Notes under the pieces: model-generated | What the model was told of the DNA's origin: nothing | Database searches by the model: none | The model's input: the letters and a program-made list of their open reading frames with translations, nothing else | Source of the DNA: an uncultured Colwellia sp. | Lineage (GTDB): Bacteria; Pseudomonadota; Gammaproteobacteria; Enterobacterales; Alteromonadaceae | NCBI GenBank assembly: GCA_913058245.1 | Contig: CAJXQJ010000006.1 | Location: forward strand, 62,001-126,000 | DNA: 64,000 nt | Reading direction: 5' to 3' | Shown here: piece by piece, positions 46,135 through 57,447 of the stretch | Position numbering within the stretch: position 1 is the first letter of the stretch | How the letters are laid out: every line of letters begins with the position of its first letter | Position numbers and translations under genes: made by a program

Positions 46135-47112
46135 ATGATAAACACCATGAACAATAACTTACCAAGTTATGATGAGTTGCCAGAGATATTTGCAATAAAC
46201 CTCGAAAATTTCGCCGCAATTTCTTTATCCGGTGAAGAACAAGCTAAATATTTACAAGGGCAAGTTACTTGTGATGTCGATAGTTTGGCACATGAAAAGT
46301 TGCTAACTGGTGCGCACTGTAACGCTAAAGGCAAAGTATTTTCTGCCTTTCGTTTAATTGAGCGTAACGATGAATATTTAATGTTACAGCCTGCCAGCTC
46401 AGTTGAGCAGTCGCTAGCCGAGCTGAAAAAATTTGGCGTTTTTGCTAAAGTTGAAATTCACAAATCAACAAATACTCGCTATTTTGCAATTGCAGGCAAT
46501 AAAGCCTCAACGCAAATGGCAGCGTTATTTCAGCGAGTACCAGACACATTAACACCTGTTATTAATTTAGCCACAACCACGTTAGTTTATATCGCAGGAA
46601 AAACAGATCGTTATTTAGTAATAGATAACGACCAAAACATTGGCGATATTATCGCTAATCTCAACATTCCAATATTTAACAATAATTTATGGCAATTATT
46701 AGAAATAACCGAAGGCTTTCCAGTTCTTTCTCAACCATTTATTGCTGAATATGTGCCGCAAATGCTAAACCTGCAAGCAATTAACGGCATTAGCTTCACC
46801 AAAGGTTGTTACTTAGGGCAAGAAACTGTCGCCAGAATGCAATATCTAGGTAAAAATAAACGAGCACTATTTTCGCTTACCGGCCAATCAGTTAAAGCTA
46901 GCACCGGTGATATAATTGAGAAAAAACTTGGCGAAAACTGGCGTAAAGCAGGTGATGTATTAGCTGCTTACCAAGCAGACAACCAGCAAACATATATTCA
47001 GGCGATTTTAGCTAACGACATTGAGCCATCGACTGAATTACGCATTAAAGAACAGTTATCGGGATTAACCGTAACTCCACTACCATATAATTTAAGCGCA
47101 GAAGCTGAATAG
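46135..47112 (+). CDS. ygfZ: tRNA-modifying protein YgfZ
   Basis: 325 residues, folate-binding, glycine-cleavage T-like fold. The signature KGCYLGQETVARMQ is present (Cys conserved). It supports Fe-S enzymes such as MiaB. Two possible starts: ATG 46135 and ATG 46147 (MNNNLPSYDELP); neither has a strong ribosome-binding site. Divergent from sdhE. Confidence 0.93.
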   Translation: MINTMNNNLPSYDELPEIFAINLENFAAISLSGEEQAKYLQGQVTCDVDSLAHEKLLTGAHCNAKGKVFSAFRLIERNDEYLMLQPASSVEQSLAELKKFGVFAKVEIHKSTNTRYFAIAGNKASTQMAALFQRVPDTLTPVINLATTTLVYIAGKTDRYLVIDNDQNIGDIIANLNIPIFNNNLWQLLEITEGFPVLSQPFIAEYVPQMLNLQAINGISFTKGCYLGQETVARMQYLGKNKRALFSLTGQSVKASTGDIIEKKLGENWRKAGDVLAAYQADNQQTYIQAILANDIEPSTELRIKEQLSGLTVTPLPYNLSAEAE

Positions 47113-47120
47113 GACACATT

Positions 47121-47609
47121 ATGAAAATTTCTGACAACAAAGTTGTTGTATTACATTACGCAGTATCAGACAGCGAAGATACGCTAATCGATAGTTCATA
47201 CGATCATAGCCCACTGGCAGTTATCCAAGGTTCACATTACCTAATTCCAGGCTTAGAAGATGCACTTGTTGGCCATGAAGCTGGTGATAAATTTGAAGTT
47301 GAAGTAAGTGCTGATAACGCTTATGGCCAACGTGAAGACGGTTTTGTACAGACGGTTCCAAAAGAGATGTTCGCTGGAATTGAAGATTTAGATGTTGGTA
47401 GCCAACTTCGCGCAACTACTGATGAAGGTGAGCAAACGGTGATCGTTATAGATGTACAAGACGATCAAATCACTGTTGATGGAAACCACCCGTTAGCAGG
47501 CATTGATTTAAAATTTGATGTTGAAGTATTAGAAGTACGTGATGCTACAGAAGAAGAATTGGCGCATGGCCATGTGCACAGCGAAGGTGGTTGTGGTCAC
47601 GAACATTAA
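47121..47609 (+). CDS. slyD: FKBP-type peptidyl-prolyl isomerase, SlyD family
   Basis: 162 residues. FKBP fold with an inserted-flap domain (DNAYGQREDGFVQTVPKEMF). The C-terminus is His/Cys-rich (HGHVHSEGGCGHEH), consistent with nickel or zinc binding. Eight bases after ygfZ with AGGAC before the ATG. Confidence 0.93.
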   Translation: MKISDNKVVVLHYAVSDSEDTLIDSSYDHSPLAVIQGSHYLIPGLEDALVGHEAGDKFEVEVSADNAYGQREDGFVQTVPKEMFAGIEDLDVGSQLRATTDEGEQTVIVIDVQDDQITVDGNHPLAGIDLKFDVEVLEVRDATEEELAHGHVHSEGGCGHEH

Positions 47610-47619
47610 ACTTCATTAC

Positions 47620-47651
47620 TGCCAAGTTAGGATGTAAAGCTTAACTTGGCA
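47620..47651. terminator. Inverted repeat between convergent slyD and recQ-like genes
   Basis: TGCCAAGTTA pairs with TAACTTGGCA across 12 bases. No long T-run, so it may be a weak bidirectional terminator. Confidence 0.4.
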
Positions 47652-47706
47652 AATGATATATGACTTTTCCTGAGCATAAGAACCCACTAAACCGCCCCTT
47701 ACATTC

Positions 47707-49662
47707 TTACGCTAGTTGACTATTAACGAGCTTTTTAATCTCGCTATAGCGCATATGCTGGCAAACACCAAAATAACTCAGCTTTCGTACTTTAGCACGC
47801 GTAAAAATGGGCACACTCATCCCAGATAAAAAACGACAAATAGTTTCAATAGAAACACCATCGCTATGTTGTCCAGCACCTACTTTTGATGTCGAAAAAT
47901 GTTGCTGTAATTGTTTGATAGCTAAAACAATGGTTTCTGTGCTAATAGTTTGCTGATGAGTCGAGTATGATAACTTTACCACTTGTTGTCGACAGACAGA
48001 GCAATGACCACAGTACTCAGGTGCATATTGGTCATCAAAATAGCTTGATAATTGTTTTGTTAAACATTTATCACTTTGAAAAAAATCTACTAACCGCGTA
48101 ATTCGCGCTATTTCTGCTTGTTCTTTTTCAAGGAAGTAATTAAACAACTGTTCAACTAAATCAGTACTTTCTAAAGCCTGACGATTGACACTAAAGACCT
48201 CTGTTGCCTTTTTCGTTTCCAAAACAATATGCTGTTGCTCAGCTAAGTATTCTAACGCTGAAACAATACGTTTTCTTGGTGCTTGGAAACGCGTCTGCAT
48301 TAACTCAAAGTCCGGTTCACCCCACACTTTTTTCATTTTGGCACTTTGAAATATATGTTGTAAAAACTCAGCACGCTCACCATCAAAGCTACCAATAATT
48401 TGCTCTTTTGGTGTCAAAAATTTAAATTTAAAGTCAGCAAAGTAGCTAAATTTTGCGCTTAAAACGCCCAATAATTCTAATTGAACCAATAAAGTTTTTA
48501 ATGGCAGCTGTTTAATATTACTGGCATTTGACAGGGCTAATAACTGTAATTCCCACTGCCCGTTTTGAAGTTCCTGACGAATACTATTTAAAACAAAACT
48601 AATACTCGATTTTTCAGGTGTATCAGCATAAACAAAATTTTCAACGGTATGGATACCATCAAGATTTGCTAGCGTGTAACAAGAAGATTGTTGGCTATCT
48701 CGACCTGCGCGTCCAATTTCCTGACTGAAATTTTCGATAGACTTTGGTAAATCATAATGAATCACGAAGCGAATGTCTGCTTTATCTATGCCCATGCCAA
48801 ACGCTATAGTTGCGACAACAATAGGTATTGTTCCTTGCATAAAATCTTGCTGTATTTTTTGTCTTACTTCGTCTTTAAAACCTGCATGGTAAGCCTCTGC
48901 AAGCAAGCCCTGTTGCTGTAAAAAGGCTGCTACTTTTTCAGCACTTTGCTGTAATGTCACATAAACAATACCACTACCGTTATGTTGCTTTATAGCACTC
49001 AATAACGCCTGATTTTTTTGTTGTTCAGCAACCGCGAGCACTGATAAATCAAGGTTTTTTCGGTAAAAGCCAGTTTGCACAATATGTTCATTTGCTATCG
49101 CAAATTTATATGCCATATCTTGTTTAACTTGCTTGGTTGCCGTCGCCGTTAATAATAAAACTAAAGGAATATTAAGTTCTTGTCGGTAACGAGGTAGCTT
49201 TAAATAATCAGGACGAAAATTATGTCCCCATTCAGAAATACAATGTGCTTCGTCTACAACTAACATTGAGATATCTACCGACTCAATAAATTGACGAAAA
49301 CGCTCATTTTTAAAACGCTCAACCGACACCATAAGAATTTTTATCTGACCAGAACGTACATCACGAATAATTTTCTGGCTTTGTTCGAATGATAAAGTTG
49401 AATCGATACTAGCGGCTGATATGCCATTAGCATGTAGAAAAGCTAATTGATCCTTCATTAAAGCTAACAGAGGCGAAACAACTAACGTTAATTGCGGTAA
49501 ATTTATAGCTGCCAATTGGTAACATAATGATTTGCCAGCACCTGTAGGGAAAATGGCTAGTGAAGAGTCACCGTTAAGCAATTGGCTAATAGTTTGCTCT
49601 TGTCCAGCTCTAAAGTCATCAAAACCAAAGTATGTTTTTAACGAGTGTTGTAACGTTGACAT
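47707..49662 (-). CDS. RecQ-family ATP-dependent DNA helicase
   Basis: 651 residues. Walker A FPTGAGKSLCYQL, DEAHCISEWGHNF, LTATAT, and motif VI (QEIGRAGRD) are intact. The C-terminal part departs from E. coli RecQ: a winged-helix-like segment of about 140 residues, then a four-Cys zinc site (KCLTKQ... YCGHCSVC), and a short last domain; no HRDC is recognised. So it may be a RqlH/RecQ-like paralogue rather than RecQ itself. 3'-5' unwinding in repair is expected from the family. Confidence 0.88.
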   Translation of the reverse strand: MSTLQHSLKTYFGFDDFRAGQEQTISQLLNGDSSLAIFPTGAGKSLCYQLAAINLPQLTLVVSPLLALMKDQLAFLHANGISAASIDSTLSFEQSQKIIRDVRSGQIKILMVSVERFKNERFRQFIESVDISMLVVDEAHCISEWGHNFRPDYLKLPRYRQELNIPLVLLLTATATKQVKQDMAYKFAIANEHIVQTGFYRKNLDLSVLAVAEQQKNQALLSAIKQHNGSGIVYVTLQQSAEKVAAFLQQQGLLAEAYHAGFKDEVRQKIQQDFMQGTIPIVVATIAFGMGIDKADIRFVIHYDLPKSIENFSQEIGRAGRDSQQSSCYTLANLDGIHTVENFVYADTPEKSSISFVLNSIRQELQNGQWELQLLALSNASNIKQLPLKTLLVQLELLGVLSAKFSYFADFKFKFLTPKEQIIGSFDGERAEFLQHIFQSAKMKKVWGEPDFELMQTRFQAPRKRIVSALEYLAEQQHIVLETKKATEVFSVNRQALESTDLVEQLFNYFLEKEQAEIARITRLVDFFQSDKCLTKQLSSYFDDQYAPEYCGHCSVCRQQVVKLSYSTHQQTISTETIVLAIKQLQQHFSTSKVGAGQHSDGVSIETICRFLSGMSVPIFTRAKVRKLSYFGVCQHMRYSEIKKLVNSQLA

Positions 49663-49699
49663 GCTCTGCCTTACTATTTGATTGCTATACGATAGTTTA

Positions 49700-50053
49700 T
49701 TACCGCATTAAAGCGGCTACAACACTAATTTCGACTAACAGTACGTCCCTTGCCATTGCAGCTTGTACACAAGCTCGCGCAGGAGCAAAGCCTTTAGGTA
49801 CCCATGCGTCCCAAACGGTATTCATTGCAGAAAAATCAGCCATAGTTTTGAGATAAACCGTTGCTGATAACATATGCTCCTTTGAACTTCCTGCTTGTAA
49901 AAGCAAAGCCTCAACTTTATCCAGCATGGTTTGTGTTTGCTCTGTAATGCCTTTAGTGGCATCAGCGCAAACTTGTCCGCACAAATACACAGTACCATTA
50001 TGTTTTACAATACGGCTCATGCGATCATTGGTTTCAATTCTTTCAATAGTCAT
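49700..50053 (-). CDS. RidA-family protein
   Basis: About 117 residues from ATG 50053 ([10 protein letters not shown]), preceded by GTGGAAAG; a GTG four codons earlier is less likely. YjgF/RidA signatures: [12 protein letters not shown], and the C-terminal [20 protein letters not shown], which includes the Arg of PxRxxV that binds the substrate carboxylate. By family, hydrolyses reactive enamine/imine intermediates, though RidA subgroup members differ. Confidence 0.88.
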   Translation of the reverse strand: MTIERIETNDRMSRIVKHNGTVYLCGQVCADATKGITEQTQTMLDKVEALLLQAGSSKEHMLSATVYLKTMADFSAMNTVWDAWVPKGFAPARACVQAAMARDVLLVEISVVAALMR

Positions 50054-50197
50054 TTTACTTTCCACTTCTTATTTATTTTTTATCTTCAATGCAGCCTTTT
50101 GTATTTCATCACATACTGCTATACGCTCAAAAACAAAAACTTTACGGCTTCGCTAAAAACTCAACCAGTATGTGCCCATTTTAGAGGGCTATAAAAT

Positions 50198-50229
50198 AAA
50201 ACCCTAAGGTTTAACACTTAGGGTTTTAA
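50198..50229. terminator. Bidirectional-looking terminator upstream of the RidA gene / downstream of guaA
   Basis: AAAACCCTAAG, loop of 8, CTTAGGGTTTT: an 11-bp perfect stem with A and T ends on both strands. It serves guaA on the minus strand (about 130 bases past its stop). Confidence 0.65.
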
Positions 50230-50358
50230 TTATTTTGCAATAAAGTGCTTTATTTGAAGTTAATTTGCCTTAGTTCAAGAAGATAGCACGGAGCTGACGC
50301 TTGTCAGTGAGTGCTTTCGACGCCGCAATAAGCCGAAATAACAAAAAAGAAAGTCACT

Positions 50359-51936
50359 TTATTCCCATTCGATAGTTGCAGGTGGTTTACCAGAAATATC
50401 GTAAACAACGCGAGAAATGCCATCAATTTCATTAATGATACGATTCGACACATGTCCTAAGAAATCATATGGTAAATGTGCCCAGTGTGCGGTCATAAAG
50501 TCGATAGTTTCAACAGCACGTAAGCTAACCACCCAATCATACTTTCTGCCGTCGCCCATTACACCAACTGAACGAACTGGTAGGAATACAGTAAATGCTT
50601 GGCTAACTTTGTTGTATAAGTCATGCTTGTGTAGTTCTTCAATAAAGATATGATCTGCACGACGAAGTAAGTCAGCATATTCTTTCTTCACTTCGCCAAG
50701 AATACGCACACCTAAACCTGGACCAGGGAAAGGATGACGATAAAGCATATCGTATGGCAAACCTAACTCTAAACCAATTTTACGTACTTCATCTTTAAAC
50801 AATTCACGTAGTGGTTCAACTAAACCAAGTTCCATATCTTCTGGTAAACCACCAACATTGTGATGCGATTTAATCACATGTGCTTTACCTGTTGCAGATG
50901 CTGCTGACTCAATTACATCAGGGTAAATAGTGCCTTGTGCTAACCATTTAGCATTAGTAAGTTTACTGGCTTCTTCGTCAAAAATTTCAACGAATACGTT
51001 GCCAATAATTTTACGCTTTTTCTCTGGATCGTTTTCATCAGCTAAACGGTCTAAGAAACGTTGTTCAGCGTTTACATGAATAATATTCAGGCCGAAATGA
51101 TCACCAAACATATCCATAACTTGCTGACCTTCATTTAAACGAAGTAAGCCGTTATCGACAAATACACAAGTTAATTTATCACCAATGGCGCGATGTAAAA
51201 GCATAGCAACCACAGATGAATCAACACCGCCAGAAAGACCAAGAACAACTTCGTCATCACCCACTTGCGCTTTCATTTTAGCAATGGCATCTTCAATAAT
51301 TGAAGCCGATGTCCATAGCTTTTCACATTGACAAATATCAACAACAAAGTGCTCTAATATACGCATACCTTGTTTAGTATGGGTAACTTCAGGGTGAAAT
51401 TGCACTCCGTAGAAGTTCTTTTCTTCATTTGCCATTGCCGCATATTTACAGCTTGGAGTTTGTGCAACTGTGGTAAAGCCTTCAGGAATTGCTGACACTT
51501 TATCACCATGACTCATCCAAACATCAAGTAAAGCGTTGCCGTTTTCACCAACACTATCTTCGATAGCATTAAATAATGCTGACTTTGCAATAACTTCAAC
51601 TGCAGCATAACCAAACTCTTTATGCACAGAACTTTCAACGGCACCGCCTAATTGCTCTGCCATTGTTTGCATGCCGTAACAAATACCCAATACTGGTACA
51701 CCAGCATCAAATACGTGTTGCGGGGCGCGAGGCGAATCATGCTCAGTAACTGACTCTGGGCCACCTGCTAAAATAATCCCTGTAGGATTAAATCCTTTAA
51801 TTTGCTCTTCGGTAACATCCCAAGCCCATAGCTCACAGTAAACGCCTATTTCACGTACTCGGCGAGCGATAAGTTGTGTGTATTGAGAACCGAAATCTAA
51901 TATTAGTATGCGGTGATCATGAATGTCTTTGCTCAT
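50359..51936 (-). CDS. guaA: GMP synthase (glutamine-hydrolysing)
   Basis: 525 residues. Class I amidotransferase domain (about 8-205; Cys in GICYGMQTM, His/Glu in [10 protein letters not shown]), ATP-pyrophosphatase with LSGGVDSSV, and the C-terminal dimerisation domain ([29 protein letters not shown]). Converts XMP to GMP. Follows guaB on the same strand. Confidence 0.97.
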   Translation of the reverse strand: MSKDIHDHRILILDFGSQYTQLIARRVREIGVYCELWAWDVTEEQIKGFNPTGIILAGGPESVTEHDSPRAPQHVFDAGVPVLGICYGMQTMAEQLGGAVESSVHKEFGYAAVEVIAKSALFNAIEDSVGENGNALLDVWMSHGDKVSAIPEGFTTVAQTPSCKYAAMANEEKNFYGVQFHPEVTHTKQGMRILEHFVVDICQCEKLWTSASIIEDAIAKMKAQVGDDEVVLGLSGGVDSSVVAMLLHRAIGDKLTCVFVDNGLLRLNEGQQVMDMFGDHFGLNIIHVNAEQRFLDRLADENDPEKKRKIIGNVFVEIFDEEASKLTNAKWLAQGTIYPDVIESAASATGKAHVIKSHHNVGGLPEDMELGLVEPLRELFKDEVRKIGLELGLPYDMLYRHPFPGPGLGVRILGEVKKEYADLLRRADHIFIEELHKHDLYNKVSQAFTVFLPVRSVGVMGDGRKYDWVVSLRAVETIDFMTAHWAHLPYDFLGHVSNRIINEIDGISRVVYDISGKPPATIEWE

Positions 51937-51972
51937 GTGTTTTGTTCCTAATAATATGTATATTTAATAATG

Positions 51973-52009
51973 AACAGGCTGAGCCACCATATTTATAGCT
52001 CAGCCTGTT
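51973..52009 (-). promoter_or_regulatory. 12-bp intercistronic hairpin between guaB and guaA
   Basis: AACAGGCTGAGC and GCTCAGCCTGTT with a 13-base loop. On the coding strand no U-run follows, so it is not a classical terminator. It may be an attenuator or an mRNA-stability element between the two guanine-nucleotide genes. Confidence 0.45.
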
Positions 52010-52120
52010 ATAAAACTTCTAATTTTTTGAACAGTAAATGGATTAATTCAACGCTAATTCATATAAGAGCATTTCTGATGCTGCTCTAATGATAAATAGC
52101 AAAGAAGTCGTCTATTTAGA

Positions 52121-53593
52121 CTAGCCCATTCGATAGTTAGGTGCTTCTTTAGTGATAGTCACATCATGTACATGTGATTCACCCATACCAGCAGAAGTAA
52201 TTTTCATAAATTCTGGTTTAGTGCGCATTTCTTCAATTGTTGCGGAGCCAGTTAAGCCCATAGACGAGCGTAAGCCGCCCATTTGTTGATGAATAATGGC
52301 GGCAACTGGCCCTTTGTATGCAACACGACCTTCAATGCCTTCTGGAACTAGCTTATCTGCCTCGCCATCAGACTTTTGGAAATAACGGTCACTTGAACCT
52401 TCTTTCTGGCTCATTGCACCTAATGAACCCATGCCACGGTATGATTTGTAGTAACGCCCTTGGTATAATTCAACTTCACCTGGAGACTCTTCAGTACCAG
52501 CAAACATGCTACCAACCATTACACAATGTGCACCGGCAACCAGTGCTTTCGCGATATCACCTGAAAAGCGAATACCACCGTCAGCAATAACGGGAATACC
52601 ACTCCCCTTTAATGCTTCAACTGCGTTTGAAATAGCAGTTAACTGAGGAACACCTACACCAGTTACAATACGTGTGGTACAAATTGAACCTGGGCCAATA
52701 CCAACCTTAACAGCATCAACTCCAACATCAGCAAGTGCTTTTGCACCAGCACCAGTGGCAACGTTACCAGCAATAATTTGTAGTTCAGGGTACTTAGCAC
52801 GAGTTTCAGCAACGCGATCAATAACACCTTGTGAATGCCCATGTGATGTATCAATTAGCAGTACATCAACACCTGCGGCAACTAAAGCATCAATACGCTC
52901 ATCAGTACCAGCACCAACACCTACAGCAGCGCCAACACGTAAACGACCTAATTCATCTTTACAGGCATTAGGCTTGCTTTCGGCTTTTTGGTAATCTTTA
53001 ACAGTGATTAAACCTTTTAAAGTAAAGGCATCATCAATCATCAGGATTTTCTCAATACGGTGTTCATGCATCAGCCCTAATATCTCTTCACGAGAAGCGC
53101 CTTCTTTAACCGTAACTAATTTATCTTTTTTGGTCATCAAAGCAGAAACAGGCTTAGTTAAGTCTGTTTCAAAACGAAGGTCGCGGCCGGTAATAATACC
53201 AACAAGCTTATTGTCTTCATCAACAACAGGGAAACCAGAAAAACCAACATCATCAGCTAGGCGCATAGTGTTTTCTATGCTCGCGTCCGGATTAACTGTC
53301 ACTGGGTCTGAAACAATACCACTTTCATATTTTTTTACTTGAGATACATTTTTTGCTTGTTCGGCAATGGTCATATTTTTATGAATAAAACCAATACCAC
53401 CCTCTTGGGCTAAGGTAATAGCTAAACGCGATTCTGTTACTGTGTCCATAGACGCAGAAATCATAGGAACATTTAAATCAATCTTTCGAGTTAATTTAGT
53501 TTTTAAATCGGCAGTATGTGGAAGTACCTTAGAATGGGCAGGTACCAGTAAAACATCGTCGAAGGTTAACGCTTCTTGGGCAATTCTTAGCAT
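52121..53593 (-). CDS. guaB: IMP dehydrogenase
   Basis: 490 residues. TIM barrel split by a CBS pair (about 95-205: [21 protein letters not shown]... and [15 protein letters not shown]). Catalytic loop [13 protein letters not shown] with the nucleophilic Cys, and the flap GMGSLGAM. First committed step to GMP. Divergent from xseA, the conserved arrangement. Confidence 0.97.
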   Translation of the reverse strand: MLRIAQEALTFDDVLLVPAHSKVLPHTADLKTKLTRKIDLNVPMISASMDTVTESRLAITLAQEGGIGFIHKNMTIAEQAKNVSQVKKYESGIVSDPVTVNPDASIENTMRLADDVGFSGFPVVDEDNKLVGIITGRDLRFETDLTKPVSALMTKKDKLVTVKEGASREEILGLMHEHRIEKILMIDDAFTLKGLITVKDYQKAESKPNACKDELGRLRVGAAVGVGAGTDERIDALVAAGVDVLLIDTSHGHSQGVIDRVAETRAKYPELQIIAGNVATGAGAKALADVGVDAVKVGIGPGSICTTRIVTGVGVPQLTAISNAVEALKGSGIPVIADGGIRFSGDIAKALVAGAHCVMVGSMFAGTEESPGEVELYQGRYYKSYRGMGSLGAMSQKEGSSDRYFQKSDGEADKLVPEGIEGRVAYKGPVAAIIHQQMGGLRSSMGLTGSATIEEMRTKPEFMKITSAGMGESHVHDVTITKEAPNYRMG

Positions 53594-53783
53594 CGCAACA
53601 TCTCTCTAAAATGAGTGGTTAGGGAGGAAATATTGCGGCAGAATTTTAACCGTTTTCATGGGCAAGGTAAACTTAAAATTACAATAAAACGAAAATAAAG
53701 TGTCGTTGATTAAAGAAACAAATATATAATAGTGCTTAACTAGCCCGTTATTACGCCTGAACAAGAGAAAAAGTAAAATATTT

Positions 53784-55121
53784 ATGGCTCAACAGCATAT
53801 TCTACAAGTCAGTGAACTAACAAAAAAAGTACGTTTCATTCTAGAAAGTGAACTAAATACTGTTTGGTTATGTGGCGAAATATCTAATTTTGTTGCTGCA
53901 AGCTCAGGACATTGGTATTTATCATTGAAAGATCAAAAGTCACAAGTTCGCTGCGCCATGTTTAAAGGTAATAATCGCCGAGTTAGATTAAAGCCGACTA
54001 ATGGGCAACAAGTACTAGTGCGAGCAAAAGTTTCCTTGTATGAACCTCGTGGTGACTTTCAATTAATTATTGAGCAAATGGAACCTGCAGGCGAAGGCTT
54101 ACTTCGTCAGCAGTATCAGCAATTAAAAAACAAACTCAATATTGAAGGACTATTTGATTTACAGCATAAACAACAAATACCTGAAGCGATTAAGTGTGTT
54201 GGTATTATCACGTCGCCAACAGGTGCGGCCGTTAAAGATATTTTAACGGTTCTTAAAAGAAGAAACCCGCTATTACAAGTCACTATATACCCAGCGCTTG
54301 TGCAGGGAGAACAGGCTAAATTTGATATAGCACAAGCGATAAATATCGCTAATGCTCGTGAAGAAGTAGATGTGCTAATTATAGGTCGCGGTGGTGGCTC
54401 ACTAGAAGACTTATGGGCTTTTAATGAAGAAGTAGTGGCTCGTGCTATTTTTCAATCTAACATTCCAACTATCAGCGCAGTTGGCCATGAAATTGATACA
54501 GCCCTTAGTGATTATGTTGCCGATTTACGCGCCGCAACCCCATCAGCTGCTGCAGAATTAATATCAACAGATATTAAAGATACTCATGACAAACTTCAGG
54601 CCATGCAATTACGCATTAATAACGCAATTTCACATAAGCTTCGCTATTCACGCAAGCAATTAGAAAACGCGCAACAAAGGTTGCAACAAGTTCATCCTGA
54701 ACAAAAATTACAAAGCAAACAACAAAAATCCGATGAACTCAATTTACGTTTACAAAAAATAATAGGTCGAGAAATTCATCGATTTAAGCAACAACCACTT
54801 TATTTACAACAACGACTACTACAGGCATCACCAGAAAATAATATCAAGCAAAAACAAGGTGACATTATGCAGCTTGAACGCCGCCTTGTTGTAGCTCAAC
54901 AGCGAATGGCAAAAAATAAAGCTGAGCGCTTTGCCTTATTATGTGAGCAATTAAATTTGGTTAGCCCACTGGCAACTATCGCTCGTGGTTACGGTGTTGT
55001 ACGAAATGATAAAGGAAAAATTGTCAAACAGATCAACAAAGTTAAAGCGAATGATGCCATCAATATCGAAGTTAGCGATGGCGTTATCAATGCAAAGGTT
55101 ATTGCCACGCAAGTGCGTTAA
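53784..55121 (+). CDS. xseA: Exodeoxyribonuclease VII large subunit
   Basis: 445 residues. N-terminal OB fold (LNTVWLCGEISNFVAASSGHWYLSLKDQKSQVRCAMF), catalytic domain (IITSPTGAAVKDILTVLKRRNP, GRGGGSLEDLWAFNEE, SAVGHEIDTALSDYVADLRAATPSAAAEL), and a long Q/R/K-rich coiled coil. ssDNA nuclease with XseB (not in this window). Its 3' end overlaps the convergent PilZ gene by 4 bases. Confidence 0.96.
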   Translation: MAQQHILQVSELTKKVRFILESELNTVWLCGEISNFVAASSGHWYLSLKDQKSQVRCAMFKGNNRRVRLKPTNGQQVLVRAKVSLYEPRGDFQLIIEQMEPAGEGLLRQQYQQLKNKLNIEGLFDLQHKQQIPEAIKCVGIITSPTGAAVKDILTVLKRRNPLLQVTIYPALVQGEQAKFDIAQAINIANAREEVDVLIIGRGGGSLEDLWAFNEEVVARAIFQSNIPTISAVGHEIDTALSDYVADLRAATPSAAAELISTDIKDTHDKLQAMQLRINNAISHKLRYSRKQLENAQQRLQQVHPEQKLQSKQQKSDELNLRLQKIIGREIHRFKQQPLYLQQRLLQASPENNIKQKQGDIMQLERRLVVAQQRMAKNKAERFALLCEQLNLVSPLATIARGYGVVRNDKGKIVKQINKVKANDAINIEVSDGVINAKVIATQVR

Positions 55122-55801
55122 TGGGGTGAAATTACCGCTTGCTGTAATAACTTGGTGACTTCTATTTTACTTGAATCACTAAACTTAACGCCTAGTGAAA
55201 TACCATCAGCTTGCATTTTGCTATTACAAATTTCAGCTTCAAGTTTTAAATTTTTTAGCCCTTGGAAGTCTTCAATGGTGACTTCCATTTTTTGTTCAGC
55301 ACTTAAAGTTAATTGTTCTCCGTTATTAACCATAAGCTGACAACCAGTAACAGAAATATCAGAAATTACCGATGACCAATACTCTTCTTTAACTTTGATT
55401 TTTGCTTTAATATAAGTTTCGATACGCATCGAGGAACGTAAGTTTTGTAGGCTCACTTCCCGCGGGAACTCTAAAACAATAATGCGCGACGGTATTTGAA
55501 TAGTTTGTTTTACATTGGAAACAAAAGCTACCACTGCACCTTCGTGCCCCTCAATAAGCCCACGGACAGTAACTCCCAAACCTTGGGTAATATATTGTGA
55601 AAAATTACCTAATTTCGAGCCATCAGGGTATTGAACCAAAACATAGTTTTTAGGTGAATAACCAATAAAGGTTGAGCGAAATTTACCGCGTTGACCTGCC
55701 GGTGTCGCCATGTCTAAAGTAACAACAGCACCGGGCTGTAATAAAGCTAAATTTCGACTAAGTCGTCCAGCCATATCCATTTTTATTGCAGTATCCGTCA
55801 T
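55118..55801 (-). CDS. PilZ-domain (YcgR-like) cyclic-di-GMP receptor
   Basis: 227 residues. N-terminal YcgR-type domain (about 15-110: QRGKFRSTFIGYSPKNYVLVQYP) and a C-terminal PilZ domain with RSSMR (RxxxR) and DISVTG (DxSxxG), both complete for c-di-GMP binding. Soluble. Probably a motility or envelope effector responding to the c-di-GMP proteins encoded elsewhere in the window. Convergent with xseA. Confidence 0.88.
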   Translation of the reverse strand: MTDTAIKMDMAGRLSRNLALLQPGAVVTLDMATPAGQRGKFRSTFIGYSPKNYVLVQYPDGSKLGNFSQYITQGLGVTVRGLIEGHEGAVVAFVSNVKQTIQIPSRIIVLEFPREVSLQNLRSSMRIETYIKAKIKVKEEYWSSVISDISVTGCQLMVNNGEQLTLSAEQKMEVTIEDFQGLKNLKLEAEICNSKMQADGISLGVKFSDSSKIEVTKLLQQAVISPH

Positions 55802-55927
55802 AACTTTCCAGAAAACCTCAGCAAAACATTATCGCTTAGGTAATTAATTAACTTAGCGTTTTTACAGTAACCAAATATTGATATAAAAGCAATATTGCTA
55901 GTACCTTACAGCGGTATTTAACAATAA

Positions 55928-55955
55928 AAAAAGCTGATATTGCTATCAGCTTTTT
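55928..55955. terminator. Terminator after der
   Basis: AAAAAGCTGATA, loop TTGC, TATCAGCTTTTT: a 12-bp perfect stem with A/T runs on both strands, just past the der stop codon on the minus strand. Confidence 0.85.
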
Positions 55956-55977
55956 AAAATACATGCAGACTAAAAAA

Positions 55978-57447
55978 TTAGTCTTTTTTATAACCTTGCG
56001 TTGCCCGTGCTAGTTTTTTCTGCTCGGTATAGGTTAATTTTTTCTTACCTGCAAATGGATTAGAGGTTTCTCTAAATTCGATTCTAATCGGTGTACCCAT
56101 TATTTTTAATGACTTGCGGTAGTAATTCATTAAATAGCGTTTATAAGACAGCGGTAAATTTTTCGCTAAATTACCGTGGATAACGATAATCGGAGGGTTA
56201 TAACCACCCGCATGAGCATATTTTAATTTAATACGGCGACCTTGGTGCATAGGTGGTTGATGGTCAAAAACCGCCATATCTAATATTTTGGTTACCATAG
56301 ACGTTGAAATACGTTTAGTCGCAGAAACAAAGGCTTCCTCTACCGACTCGTATAAATGTCCAACACCAGTACCGTGCAATGCCGAAATAAAGTGAATACG
56401 AGCAAAGTCGATAAACCCTAAACGACGATCTAACTCAGACTTAATACGGTCTTTGACATGGTCATCTAAACCGTCCCATTTATTCACTGCTAGTACTAAC
56501 GAACGACCTGCTTCCAATATAAAACCAAGCAAGCTTAAATCCTGGTCACTAATACCTTCTTGGGCATCAATAACCAATAAACAAACATTAGCATCTTCAA
56601 TTGCACGTAGCGTTTTAATAACTGAGAACTTTTCAACAACATCAGTGACGTTTTTACGACGACGAATACCGGCGGTATCAATTAAAGTATAAGGCCTACC
56701 GTTGTGCTCCATTGGAATATAAACACTATCACGCGTAGTCCCGGGCATATCGTAAACCACTACGCGATCTTCACCAAGAATACGGTTAGTTAGTGTTGAC
56801 TTACCAACATTAGGCTTACCAATAATCGCTAGTTTAATGGTGTCAGTTTCTTCTGGTGCTTTTGCAATATTTTCTTGGTCTAAGGCCTCATTATCAATTT
56901 CATAGTCACCGTCAAACTCATCATTTTCATCAGCTTTTGGTTGCCCAAGCGCTTCAATATGCGGTGTTAATGCTAACGTTAAAAGTTGGGTTACCCCACG
57001 TCCATGAGCAGCAGCAATTTGATGAACAGCATCGCCTAAACCTAAAGAGTAAAAATCAGCAACGGCTGAATCAGCGTCAATACCGTCAACTTTATTAGCC
57101 ACTAAAAACACTTTTTTATCTTGCTTGCGTAAGTGAGCAGCAATACCTTGGTCAGCAGAGGTTAAACCCGCGCGAGCATCAACCATAAATAGCACAGCAT
57201 CCGCTTCATCTATAGCGATTAAAGACTGTTCAGCCATGAGGGCGTCAATGCCTTTTTCATCACCTTCAATGCCGCCAGTATCAATAACAATAAATGGGTG
57301 TTCTTCAACTTCCGCTTTACCATATTGGCGATCACGGGTTAACCCCGGGTAATCAGCAACTAACGCATCTCGACTACGCGTTAAGCGATTAAATAATGTT
57401 GATTTACCGACATTCGGACGACCAACAAGTGCTACTACAGGAAGCAT
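55978..57447 (-). CDS. der: Ribosome-assembly GTPase Der (EngA)
   Basis: About 489 residues from ATG 57447 ([19 protein letters not shown]), with GAGGTGAGC before it; the frame opens 9 codons earlier to no benefit. Two G domains in tandem: G1 GRPNVGKST and [13 protein letters not shown] and DTAG, NKVD and NKWD, plus a C-terminal KH-like domain. Required for 50S assembly. Last gene of the cluster that begins with pilF. Confidence 0.96.
   Translation of the reverse strand: MLPVVALVGRPNVGKSTLFNRLTRSRDALVADYPGLTRDRQYGKAEVEEHPFIVIDTGGIEGDEKGIDALMAEQSLIAIDEADAVLFMVDARAGLTSADQGIAAHLRKQDKKVFLVANKVDGIDADSAVADFYSLGLGDAVHQIAAAHGRGVTQLLTLALTPHIEALGQPKADENDEFDGDYEIDNEALDQENIAKAPEETDTIKLAIIGKPNVGKSTLTNRILGEDRVVVYDMPGTTRDSVYIPMEHNGRPYTLIDTAGIRRRKNVTDVVEKFSVIKTLRAIEDANVCLLVIDAQEGISDQDLSLLGFILEAGRSLVLAVNKWDGLDDHVKDRIKSELDRRLGFIDFARIHFISALHGTGVGHLYESVEEAFVSATKRISTSMVTKILDMAVFDHQPPMHQGRRIKLKYAHAGGYNPPIIVIHGNLAKNLPLSYKRYLMNYYRKSLKIMGTPIRIEFRETSNPFAGKKKLTYTEQKKLARATQGYKKD

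Noticed and set aside
50066-50358. Extra forward ORFs of 76-87 residues beside the RidA gene
   Set aside because: They overlap the RidA gene and its terminator and have no ribosome-binding sites or recognisable composition.
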